Assembly (NCBI GenBank): GCA_035560555.1
Contig: DATMZF010000021.1
Location: 118,144-182,143, forward strand
Direction of reading: 5' to 3'
DNA length: 64,000 nucleotides
From: UBA11090 sp035560555
GTDB lineage: Bacteria; Spirochaetota; Spirochaetia; Treponematales; Rectinemataceae
Part shown: positions 42,738 through 50,402 of the stretch, one piece after another
Layout of the letters: the number at the start of each line of letters is the position of its first letter
Position numbering within the stretch: the first letter of the stretch is position 1
The notes under the pieces: generated by a model
Told to the model about the DNA's origin: nothing
Database searches by the model: none
The model's input: only the letters and a program-made list of their open reading frames with translations
Made by a program: the position numbers and the translations under genes

Positions 42738-43004
42738 ATGTCCAGGCGATGGTATCCAGTCATTGACTATGTGAAGTGCGCGGAGTGCGGCTCCTGTGTG
42801 GCGATGTGCAGGCATGGCGTTTATGACAAGCTCAGGTCTCCGACGCCGGTAGTGATCTTCCCCGATGGATGCGTAGCGGGCTGCAAGGGTTGCGGCAACG
42901 CATGCCCGAATGAAGCCATAGCGTATGTTGGCGACATGAAGGCCGCCGACGGCCGCGGCTGCGACGCCGGGGGCTGCGAATGCGGCGATGCGGGGAAACG
43001 CTGA
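42738..43004 (+). CDS. 4Fe-4S ferredoxin-like protein with extra cysteine tail
   Basis: An 88-residue protein with two cysteine groups: CAECGSCVAMC (Cys14, 17, 20, 24) and CVAGCKGCGNACP (Cys45, 49, 52, 56), arranged like a two-cluster ferredoxin, then a glycine-rich tail with Cys75, 80 and 82 (GRGCDAGGCECG). AAGGAG lies upstream. The second group has CxxxC in its first spacing, unlike classical CxxC. It sits between the permease and a mini-thioredoxin, so it may deliver electrons to the latter or handle the metalloid itself. It is not one of the well-known respiratory ferredoxins. Confidence 0.85.
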   Translation: MSRRWYPVIDYVKCAECGSCVAMCRHGVYDKLRSPTPVVIFPDGCVAGCKGCGNACPNEAIAYVGDMKAADGRGCDAGGCECGDAGKR

Positions 43005-43062
43005 CTTTTTTCGAGGCCTCTTAAAAGGCTCTCTAAAGCTGTTTTTTTGGGAGATAAAAGCG

Positions 43063-43305
43063 ATGACGATCAAGGTCTTAGGGGCGTGCTGCAAGAAGAG
43101 CAAGGAGACATTCGAGAATGTCAGGCTCGCGGTTCAAGAGCTCGGCTTGGAAACAGCCGTGGAAAATGTTGGCGATATGGAAGAGATCGCGCGGTATGGC
43201 GTCATGACGACTCCGGCTCTGGTGATCGATGATCAAGTCCTGTCCTTGGGAAAATTCCTGAGCAAGGCGGACGCCATCAACATACTATCGAAGGTGATGA
43301 AATGA
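43063..43305 (+). CDS. Mini-thioredoxin with CxxS-type active site
   Basis: An 80-residue protein of the thioredoxin_3/redox-active disulfide protein 2 group, starting at the ATG at 43063 (GGGAGA upstream). Family members begin KIxxLGTGCxxC; here the text is IKVLGACCKKSKETFENV, so the first active-site Cys (Cys10) is kept, an extra Cys9 precedes it, and the second becomes Ser13. The cis-Pro region is VMTTPALVIDDQVLSLGK, normal for the family. Single-Cys sites favour mixed-disulfide or metal(loid) binding over disulfide reduction. Last gene of the arsR cluster. Confidence 0.87.
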   Translation: MTIKVLGACCKKSKETFENVRLAVQELGLETAVENVGDMEEIARYGVMTTPALVIDDQVLSLGKFLSKADAINILSKVMK

Positions 43306-43349
43306 CCCGTGGCGACGCCGAGCGAGAACGTCGCCCCGGGCGTCGCCAT

Positions 43350-43398
43350 AAAAAAAGCGATCAGCGCGCCGCCGTCTCGCGAGGGCACCGCTGATCGC
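43350..43398 (-). terminator. Terminator of tRNA-Glu
   Basis: On the minus strand GCGATCAGCG and its exact complement CGCTGATCGC enclose a 22-base, partly self-pairing loop and are followed at once by seven T residues. The tRNA 3' end lies five bases upstream. Confidence 0.85.
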
Positions 43399-43402
43399 CT
43401 CA

Positions 43403-43474
43403 TATCCCCAAGGGGAATCGAACCCCTGTTGGCGGGATGAAAACCCGCTGTCCTGACCGCTAGACGATGGGGAC
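43403..43474 (-). tRNA. tRNA-Glu (TTC)
   Basis: Read on the minus strand: acceptor GTCCCCA with TGGGGAT (terminal G-T), anticodon arm GCGGG-TTTTCAT-CCCGC with anticodon TTC, T-arm AGGGG-TTCGATT-CCCCT. Discriminator A; CCA is not encoded. The Glu-specific GTCTAGCGGTCAGGAC D-arm is clear. Confidence 0.95.
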
Positions 43475-43556
43475 CATCGCCGCGGAAACTCGCGTCTCCG
43501 CGTCCGGGGTGTAAGCTACCAAGAAAACGCTCCCCTTGTCAATATCCTCGCCGTTC

Positions 43557-44906
43557 CTAGAAATCCTCGAGGGCCAGTTTTTCCTTTATTTTCGCGAACA
43601 GGTGCAGCGCCAGCGCGTTTTCCGGCTCTATCCTGAGCGCGATTTCGCAGTCGGCGTGGGCGGTGGCCGTATCGCCCATCTTGAAATAGCAGAGCGCCCT
43701 TCGGTAGCGCGAGAAAAAATGATAGGGATGGATCTGCAGCGCCGCGGAAAAATCCTCGGCGGCGCCGAGAAAGTCCTCGAGAACGCTTTTCACCACTCCG
43801 CGATAGTACAGCGCCTTGTAGCATTCGGGGTCCAGGGTGAGGCAGGAGCTGAAATCCTGCAGTGCTTCGTGGTATCTGGACTGGGCAAAATAGGCCATTC
43901 CCCTGTGCTTGTAGACGACGGAGGCTATCTCCCTGTCCGGCTTCTCGGCGACGATCATGCTGTATATGCGCACGGCTCTGTCGAAGTCGGCCTTGTTGTG
44001 CGCCTCCAGCGCCGCGAGAAGCAAGCCGTCCATGCCGAAACTTCCGTATCCCTCCATATCCCCGCTCTTATCCATCGATCCGTCGAAGAGCTTTTCCTCG
44101 GGCAGCGAACCTCCGGACCGCGTATTTCCGAGCTGCGCGCCGGAAGCCGCGTCGGCAGGGGGCTGGGCTTCGTTCTTGGTTTCAGGCTCGGTCCCGATTT
44201 CAGGCGCATCGGCCACTTCCTCGATTTTCCTGTAAAAAACATTTCGTCGGTGACCCAGTTCCGCGTTGAGCCTTTTTTCGAACTCGAGTATTTCCTGGAA
44301 AATGATATCGGACAGCGTGAGATTGGCGTTCAGCGCGGCCAGCTTTCTCCTCATGGGTTCGTCGAAAGGAGTGAATTCGGCTTTATAGACGAGCTCATGC
44401 TCCACCTCGGCCCAGGCCTCCTGGAGTATGGTTCTCAGCTGGATCTCGATGACATGGCGCTCTATATGCGGGCAGAGCGCGATGATTTCCTCGGGAATCC
44501 TGACGAGAAGATGTATGGATTCGTAGCCGAACTCGCGAAAGGATCGTTCCGCGCCCTTCCTTTCGATCTCCTCGACCGAAAAACGCTCGGACAGAATCTT
44601 CTCGGCCTTGGCTAAATCGCCTAAAAACGGGCAGATGACGCGTATGGCGATGACATCGTTTACGGGCAAGGGACCCGCCTTTTCCGTCCACGCTTTTTTT
44701 AGAAGCCGAAGTTTCTTGGCGTAATAGGAATCGAATTCCTTGACCCGACCTTTCAGCGTCGGCTTGAGGCTATGGCTGGAAAGGACCGATTCGACCATCG
44801 AGAGGAAACTCGACAGGGCTTCCTCATACCGAGGCTTGGAATCGGCGTATAGCGCGGAAAGCTTGGCTTTGTCCGGAATGACGAGCACAGATTGTTCCAT
44901 GGGCAT
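43557..44906 (-). CDS. RelA/SpoT-type (p)ppGpp synthetase domain fused to TPR repeats
   Basis: A 449-residue protein. The N-terminal half (about 35-190) is a RelA/SpoT nucleotidyltransferase domain: KGRVKEFDSYYAKKLRLLK, NDVIAIRVICPFL, REFGYESIHLLVRIP and HVIEIQLRTILQEAWAEVEH, followed by YKAEF. No HD hydrolase domain, TGS or ACT domain is present. After a coiled coil and an acidic linker (EIGTEPETKNEAQPPADAA) come four or so TPR units from about 285 (VYKHRGMAYFAQSRYHEALQ, then ALYYRGVVKSVLEDFLGAAE). Whether the domain makes ppGpp or another pyrophosphorylated product is unknown. It is transcribed in the same direction as GerMN and amidase but separated by 107 bases. Confidence 0.85.
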   Translation of the reverse strand: MPMEQSVLVIPDKAKLSALYADSKPRYEEALSSFLSMVESVLSSHSLKPTLKGRVKEFDSYYAKKLRLLKKAWTEKAGPLPVNDVIAIRVICPFLGDLAKAEKILSERFSVEEIERKGAERSFREFGYESIHLLVRIPEEIIALCPHIERHVIEIQLRTILQEAWAEVEHELVYKAEFTPFDEPMRRKLAALNANLTLSDIIFQEILEFEKRLNAELGHRRNVFYRKIEEVADAPEIGTEPETKNEAQPPADAASGAQLGNTRSGGSLPEEKLFDGSMDKSGDMEGYGSFGMDGLLLAALEAHNKADFDRAVRIYSMIVAEKPDREIASVVYKHRGMAYFAQSRYHEALQDFSSCLTLDPECYKALYYRGVVKSVLEDFLGAAEDFSAALQIHPYHFFSRYRRALCYFKMGDTATAHADCEIALRIEPENALALHLFAKIKEKLALEDF

Positions 44907-45013
44907 GCTTCGAATATATCACCGAATACGGAAATCGCGAAACGGCAATTTTCAGTTCTGGGGCTGGGGTATCGAGCCGTCCGCGCAAGAAGATAGGCGC
45001 TCCGTTCCGATGA

Positions 45014-45469
45014 TCAGCGGAGGGCAAGCGCGCCGTTGACGTAGAGGTCGAGTTCGCCCGCGCCCGGAACGGATTCGGCGAGGGATTTTTCGAATGCCGC
45101 CCTGATGAGCTTGAACGACACATCGAGCCCAGCGAGATCGGGTATCGTAAGCTCCACGGTCAGCTTGTTGCCACGGTGCATAACGCCGACGAGCCTGACA
45201 TCTTGCCTGAAAAGAGGCTGAAGCTCGTAGCTGAACGGCCCGAGCATCAACTCCTGAAGCACCTTCTGCGATCGCTGCTCGAGAGATCCCACGAGCGAGA
45301 GATCTCTCGTCTCGGCGACGAGTTTCGTTCCGCGCGCATCGAGAAAATAGAGCCGCGCGTGCCTGGAGGCGGGATTCAGCCCGTTCGCGACGAGAGCCAA
45401 AACCGTTATAGCGGATAGGATATACAGCCACACGACAGATCGATTTGAACCGGAATTGCTTTCGCTCAA
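45014..45469 (-). CDS. GerMN-domain protein
   Basis: A 151-residue protein with one N-terminal membrane anchor (SVVWLYILSAITVLALVANG) and a GerMN/sporulation-germination type domain: ARLYFLDARGTKLVAETRDL, QKVLQELMLGPFSYELQPLF and GNKLTVELTIPDLAGLDVS. The last segment (ELDLYVNGALAL) resembles the usual end of the domain, where ITVNG is common. In non-sporulating bacteria this domain occurs in envelope proteins with peptidoglycan-related neighbours. It follows the amidase gene by five bases on the minus strand, so a cell-wall role is a fair inference. Confidence 0.85.
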   Translation of the reverse strand: MSESNSGSNRSVVWLYILSAITVLALVANGLNPASRHARLYFLDARGTKLVAETRDLSLVGSLEQRSQKVLQELMLGPFSYELQPLFRQDVRLVGVMHRGNKLTVELTIPDLAGLDVSFKLIRAAFEKSLAESVPGAGELDLYVNGALALR

Positions 45470-45474
45470 TGGAT

Positions 45475-46485
45475 TTACCCTTCGAAATGATCTATGAAAT
45501 CAACGATGCCATTGTAGATCGCATCCCCGATCTTCCTCAAGTACCCCGAGCCCGCCAGAAGGCTTCCCTCCTCGGAATTGGTGATGAATCCCATTTCTAT
45601 GAGTATGGAAGGCATTTTGGCGTTGCGGACGACAAACCATTCTTCGGCTCTGATACCCCGTCCGGGACTTTGTTTGCCGATCACCGCCCCCAGCCTGTCG
45701 TACACCTTCCGAGCGAGAATGATGCTCTCGGTGGTGAACTCTTCCTCGAGCATAGCGTTCAGGATGGGCGCTATCTCCGTTCCCTTCTCCTTCACCGTGT
45801 TGGCGTCGACGACCGTCCTCCGGTATTCCGGGTTGAGGTACCAGACTTCGTAGCCTTTCGCGTTCTTGTTGAAGGAAGCGTTGGCGTGGATCGAAACGTA
45901 GATCACGGCCTGGTCGTTTTTCAGGTCGGCTGAATTGGCCATGGCCACTCTATCGTCCAGGGAGGGATAGCTGTCCCCTTCCCTCGTTATGATGATATTC
46001 CTGTCCGGATAGCTGCTCCTGAGGAGTTCCACCACTCGCTTAGAAACCTCCAGCGTGAGGTCCTTTTCGAGCAGCCTCAAGCCCCCCACGTCGCCTATCG
46101 CTCCCGTATCCTTGCCGCCATGGCCTGGGTCGACGAGAATGGTCGCCACGGAGTATTTTTCTTTTTTTGAAGAATTCCTCATCAAAAAGTAGCTGGCTAC
46201 TTCGCGCGTGAAATCGGCGGGAAGCATCACCGTCTCCCCCGAAAGGTAGGGCGCTTCCACACGCTTTAGGGTTTTCCAGTCCAGGGATATGAAAGGCTGG
46301 TCCACGGCGAAGGACACGAAGCTGCCGTTCTGCTCGATATAGCCGCTGGAAGTCAGGGGATCAAAAGCGATAGCCGCCTTGGACTTCTTTCCGAAGTCTA
46401 GGAGAGCCGTGGCGTCGAGACCATAGGCGCACAGCGATGCGAAGATCGCGAGTGCGGCCAGCAGCGTGCGCTTTCCATTCACCAT
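45475..46485 (-). CDS. N-acetylmuramoyl-L-alanine amidase (Amidase_3)
   Basis: Zinc enzyme that cleaves the bond between muramic acid and the stem peptide of peptidoglycan. The 336 residues start with a signal peptide (KRTLLAALAIFASLCAYG), then an uncharacterised N-terminal region to about 110 that may act like an AMIN module, and the catalytic domain with TILVDPGHGGKDTGA (Zn His), LEKDLTLEVSKRVVELL (Zn Glu), YVSIHANASFN (Zn His) and PSILIEMGFITNSEE (catalytic Glu). The GerMN gene follows after five bases. It is divergent from nrdJ. Confidence 0.93.
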   Translation of the reverse strand: MVNGKRTLLAALAIFASLCAYGLDATALLDFGKKSKAAIAFDPLTSSGYIEQNGSFVSFAVDQPFISLDWKTLKRVEAPYLSGETVMLPADFTREVASYFLMRNSSKKEKYSVATILVDPGHGGKDTGAIGDVGGLRLLEKDLTLEVSKRVVELLRSSYPDRNIIITREGDSYPSLDDRVAMANSADLKNDQAVIYVSIHANASFNKNAKGYEVWYLNPEYRRTVVDANTVKEKGTEIAPILNAMLEEEFTTESIILARKVYDRLGAVIGKQSPGRGIRAEEWFVVRNAKMPSILIEMGFITNSEEGSLLAGSGYLRKIGDAIYNGIVDFIDHFEG

Positions 46486-46571
46486 ATTGACTACTATCGG
46501 AATATTATCGCCGGCGGCTTACGTATTTTACGCCCAGCCTATTGCATTCACGCGCGAAGTTGATTATAAGT

Positions 46572-46601
46572 TGGACAGCGTATAGAGAACACCACTATAT
46601 G
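46572..46601 (+). promoter_or_regulatory. Putative promoter of nrdJ
   Basis: TGGACA (46572-46577) and TATATG (46596-46601) are separated by 18 bases. The -10 element lies inside the inverted repeat at 46588-46614, so a protein bound there would block RNA polymerase. The start point would be near 46608, about 95 bases before the ATG. Confidence 0.45.
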
Positions 46602-46614
46602 TTGTAGTGGTGTT
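46588..46614 (+). promoter_or_regulatory. Operator-like palindrome upstream of nrdJ (possible NrdR box)
   Basis: AACACCACTA and TAGTGGTGTT are perfect complements around TATGTTG. The core ACTATATGTTGT fits the centre of the NrdR box as I remember it (ACACTATATATTGTGT). NrdR represses ribonucleotide reductase genes, usually through two such boxes; a clear second box is not visible. A simple RNA hairpin is the alternative reading. Confidence 0.5.
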
Positions 46615-46703
46615 TCGACATGCCGTCACAGATTGTGCAAATTCAAAAACCGTGACCATCCCATCCACGATAGTGGATATATGCTTATATGCGGAGGAAT
46701 AGG

Positions 46704-49700
46704 ATGAAGTTCGAAAGAAAATTTACAAAAAAAGGCCGAGGCCCCTATGAGGGCATAAAGTGGGAGAACAGGACCAGCGAAATACGCAATCCGAACGGCA
46801 AGATCGTCTTCCATATGGACTCGGTCGTCGTGCCCTCTTCCTGGAGCCAGATCGCGACCGATATCCTGGCGCAGAAATATTTCCGGAAGGCGGGCGTCTC
46901 GGCCGAAACGGCGCGCAATTGGACAAAGTTCGTACCCGAATCGCAGGCCGAAACCTTTTCGGACAGCCCGATACCGGGCTCCGAGCATGACGCCCGCCAG
47001 GTATTCCACCGCCTCGCCAATACCTGGTGTCTCTGGGGAAAGAGCGCCGGCTATTTCGATTCCGACGAGGATGAAAAAGCCTTCTACGACGAACTCGTCT
47101 ACATGCTTGCCCACCAGCTCGCCGCCCCCAACAGCCCACAGTGGTTCAACACCGGGCTCAACGCCGTCTACGGCATTGAGGGGCCGCCCCAGGGCCATTT
47201 CTATGTGAATCCCGAAACCAACGAAGTGGTCAAATCCGAATCCGCCTACGCTCGTCCCCAGCCCCACGCCTGCTTCATCCTCGATATAAAGGATGACCTC
47301 GTCAACGAAGGCGGCATCATGGACCTCATCACGAGGGAGGCGAGGCTCTTCAAGTACGGTTCGGGCACCGGCTCGAACTTCTCCAAGATAAGGGCGGCCG
47401 AGGAGAATCTCTCCGGCGGCGGCGTCTCCTCAGGCCTCCTCTCATTCCTCAAGATCGCCGACCGCTCCGCGGCGGCCGTCAAATCGGGCGGGACGACGAG
47501 AAGGGCGGCCAAGATGGTGATTCTCGACGCCGACCACCCCGACATAGAGCCCTATGTCGCGTGGAAAGCCGAGGAGGAATACAAGGTAGCCTGCCTCGCG
47601 GCGGGAAGCGCCGTGCTGCGCCGCTACGCCGACTCCATGATCGCCTCGATCGAAAGCTCGGGGCTTCCGCGCGAAGCGGCCTTTTCCTTCACGGAGAACC
47701 CTGCCCTGCGCAAATCCGTCAAAGAAGCCCTGGTGGCGGGCATACCTTCCGCGTGGATTCACCAGGTCCTCTCCATGTACCACCAGACGGGAGAGCTCAT
47801 CCCCCTGGCCAAATACGACACCGCCTGGGAATCCGAGGCCTACAACACCGTTTCGGGGCAGTCCTCCAACAACTCGGTGCGCGTCGACAAAGCCTTCATG
47901 AAGGCTGTCATGGACGACGCCGACTGGGACCTCGTGGCGCGCACGACGGGCAAGGTCATGAAGACGATCAAGGCAAGGAAGCTCTGGGACCAGATCGCGC
48001 GCGCCGCCTGGCAGTGCGCCGATCCCGGCCTCCAGTTCCACAGCACGGTGAACGAATGGCACACATGCCTCGCCGACGGCGAGATCAAGGCCTCGAATCC
48101 CTGCTCCGAATACATGTTTCTCGACGACACGGCCTGCAACCTCGCTTCCCTCAACCTTCTCGGATTCTACGACGCCGCGGCGGAGAGCTTCGACGACGAG
48201 GCCTACCGCCACGCCATCAAGCTCTGGACCACCGTTTTGGAAATATCCGTCGTCATGGCCCAATTCCCCTCCAAGGAGATAGCGCGCAGAAGCTTCGACT
48301 ACCGCACCCTCGGTTTAGGTTACGCCAACCTCGGGAGCCTCCTCATGGTCATGGGACTCGCCTACGACTCGGACGAGGGACGGGCGGTGGCCGCCGCCCT
48401 TTCGGCCATACTCACCGGAGAGGCCTATGCCCAGTCGGCCAGAATGGCCTCGGAATGGGGCAGCTTCGCCCACTACGCCGCCAACAGCGAGGTTATGCTG
48501 AAAGTAGTGCGCAACCACCGGCGGGCGGCCTACGACGCCAAGAGCGAGGAATACGAGGATCTCACCATAACGCCCATGGGGCTCAAGGAATGGGCCTGCC
48601 CCGGCAATCTCGTGGCCGCGGCGCGCGAATCCTGGGACGAAGCCCTCGCCCTCGGACAGAAGCACGGATACAGGAACGCGCAGGTCACGGCGATAGCCCC
48701 CACGGGCACCATCGGCCTCCTCATGGACTGCGACACGACAGGCGTCGAACCTGACTTCGCCCTCGTGAAGTTCAAGAAGCTCGCCGGAGGCGGTTACTTC
48801 AAGATCATCAACTCGAGCGTGCCCCCCGCCCTTCACGCCCTGGGATACGACAAAGCTTCCATCGACAGGATCTTCCAGTACGCGCTCGGCTCGGAAACTC
48901 TCGAAGGATCGCCGACTATCTCTCTCCAGGCGCTCAGGGAGAAGGGCTTTAGCGATGAAAGCCTTTCCAAGATAGAATCCGCACTGAAAAGCGCTTTCTC
49001 CCTGGAAAGCTGCTTTTCTCCCAACCTGCTCGGCACCGACGCGATGACCGCCCTCGGCGTCTCCGAAAACGAATACGGCGATCCCTCCTTCAGCCTCCTC
49101 GTCTGGCTGGGCTACAGCGCCGAGGAAATCGAGCGCGCCGAGCTTTTCTCCTGCGGGACCATGGGGCTGGAAGGCGCTCCCGGGCTCAAGGAAGAAGATC
49201 TGCCGGTGTTCGACACCGCCACCCCGTCGGGCAAAAAGGGAACGAGGAGCATAGACTGGAAGGCTCACATCGCGATGATGTCGGCCGTGCAACCCTTCGT
49301 CACGGGAGCAATCTCCAAGACAATCAACATGCCCAACACGGTCTCCAGCGAGGAGGTCAAGGGCGCCTACATGCTCGCTTGGAAGTCCATGCTCAAATCC
49401 ATAGCCCTGTATCGGGACGGCTCCAAGCTCTCGCAGCCCCTCTCCGCGCTATCGCCTGGCGTCGACATGATCGCCGATTCCATCGTCGCCCTGCAGACGG
49501 GGTCGCTGGAAGAAAAAGAGGAAGCCGCCCCACCTGTTCCGCAGCCCGAAACCATCCATTCCAAAGCCCCGATGGAACCGGAATTGCCGGGCATGCCACA
49601 GTCGCCGCGGGGTCTGCGGAAGTCCCTTCCCAACCGAAGGAAGGGCTATACGCAGAAGGCCAAAATCGCCGGCCACTCGGTGTTCCTGCGCACGGGAGAG

Positions 49701-50309
49701 TACGAGGACGGTAACCTGGGCGAGATATTCCTCGACATGCACAAGGAGGGAGCGGCCTTCCGGAGCATCCTGAACTCATTCGCCATCGCCGTATCCCTTG
49801 GGCTTCAGTACGGAGTCCCTCTCGATGAGTACATAGACGCCTTCACCTTCACCAAATTTGAGCCCAACGGCGTCGTGCAAGGCCACGATTACATAAAGAT
49901 GGCCACCAGCGTCCTGGATTACATTTTCAGGGATCTGGCCATCTCCTACCAGAACAGGCACGAGCTTGGTCAGATAAAGCCCGAGGATCTCGTTTCGACC
50001 GCCATGCAGTCCAAGTCCAACAGCGTCGAGCACAAATCCGCTTTCGAGAACGGCCGCTCCAATCACCCCTCCAAACCCGTCCAGAGCTCCGTATCGATCG
50101 TCGATTCCGCGCACCTCGCCGCGCCTTCGCGCAAGGAGCTGCCTTCGATCCAGGCCGCCTCGCTGAGCCCCGCCATCAAATCCATGCGCGCGGCGCGTCA
50201 GAAGGGCTATGAGGGCGATCCATGCCCTGCCTGCGGCAACCTCACGCTGGTGCGCAACGGCACCTGCCTGAAATGCGAGACCTGCGGTTCAACGACGGGT
50301 TGCAGCTGA
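46704..50309 (+). CDS. nrdJ: Adenosylcobalamin-dependent (class II) ribonucleotide reductase
   Basis: Reduces ribonucleotides to deoxyribonucleotides using a cobalamin-generated thiyl radical, with no oxygen requirement. About 1201 residues from the ATG at 46704, which has GGAGGA upstream (the ATG at 46689 lies before this site). Motifs include NSPQWFNTGLNAVYG, CFILDIKDD, KYGSGTGSNFSKIRA, NPCSEYMFLDDTACNLASLN, GYRNAQVTAIAPTGTIGLLM and TINMPNTVSSEEVK. A TSCPD-type region lies near residue 1010 (SVFLRTGEYEDGNLGEIFLD), and the zinc-like tail CPACGNLTLVRNGTCLKC-ETCG ends the protein. It is a single-gene unit with its own terminator. Confidence 0.95.
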   Translation: MKFERKFTKKGRGPYEGIKWENRTSEIRNPNGKIVFHMDSVVVPSSWSQIATDILAQKYFRKAGVSAETARNWTKFVPESQAETFSDSPIPGSEHDARQVFHRLANTWCLWGKSAGYFDSDEDEKAFYDELVYMLAHQLAAPNSPQWFNTGLNAVYGIEGPPQGHFYVNPETNEVVKSESAYARPQPHACFILDIKDDLVNEGGIMDLITREARLFKYGSGTGSNFSKIRAAEENLSGGGVSSGLLSFLKIADRSAAAVKSGGTTRRAAKMVILDADHPDIEPYVAWKAEEEYKVACLAAGSAVLRRYADSMIASIESSGLPREAAFSFTENPALRKSVKEALVAGIPSAWIHQVLSMYHQTGELIPLAKYDTAWESEAYNTVSGQSSNNSVRVDKAFMKAVMDDADWDLVARTTGKVMKTIKARKLWDQIARAAWQCADPGLQFHSTVNEWHTCLADGEIKASNPCSEYMFLDDTACNLASLNLLGFYDAAAESFDDEAYRHAIKLWTTVLEISVVMAQFPSKEIARRSFDYRTLGLGYANLGSLLMVMGLAYDSDEGRAVAAALSAILTGEAYAQSARMASEWGSFAHYAANSEVMLKVVRNHRRAAYDAKSEEYEDLTITPMGLKEWACPGNLVAAARESWDEALALGQKHGYRNAQVTAIAPTGTIGLLMDCDTTGVEPDFALVKFKKLAGGGYFKIINSSVPPALHALGYDKASIDRIFQYALGSETLEGSPTISLQALREKGFSDESLSKIESALKSAFSLESCFSPNLLGTDAMTALGVSENEYGDPSFSLLVWLGYSAEEIERAELFSCGTMGLEGAPGLKEEDLPVFDTATPSGKKGTRSIDWKAHIAMMSAVQPFVTGAISKTINMPNTVSSEEVKGAYMLAWKSMLKSIALYRDGSKLSQPLSALSPGVDMIADSIVALQTGSLEEKEEAAPPVPQPETIHSKAPMEPELPGMPQSPRGLRKSLPNRRKGYTQKAKIAGHSVFLRTGEYEDGNLGEIFLDMHKEGAAFRSILNSFAIAVSLGLQYGVPLDEYIDAFTFTKFEPNGVVQGHDYIKMATSVLDYIFRDLAISYQNRHELGQIKPEDLVSTAMQSKSNSVEHKSAFENGRSNHPSKPVQSSVSIVDSAHLAAPSRKELPSIQAASLSPAIKSMRAARQKGYEGDPCPACGNLTLVRNGTCLKCETCGSTTGCS

Positions 50310-50341
50310 GTTTTTGATTTCTTATGTATGATTTATAATAA

Positions 50342-50374
50342 AAACGCCCTTCACGCAAAAGCGGAAGGGCGTTT
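50342..50374. terminator. Terminator between nrdJ and arcA
   Basis: AAACGCCCTTC and GAAGGGCGTTT form an 11-bp stem around an 11-base loop. On both strands the arm ends give short T-runs; on the minus strand AT-rich sequence follows (TTTTATTATAAATC). Serves nrdJ (plus) and the arginine deiminase gene (minus, stop at 50403). Confidence 0.85.
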
Positions 50375-50402
50375 CTGTCTGTAAAAAAGCATGAGTAATA
50401 GT

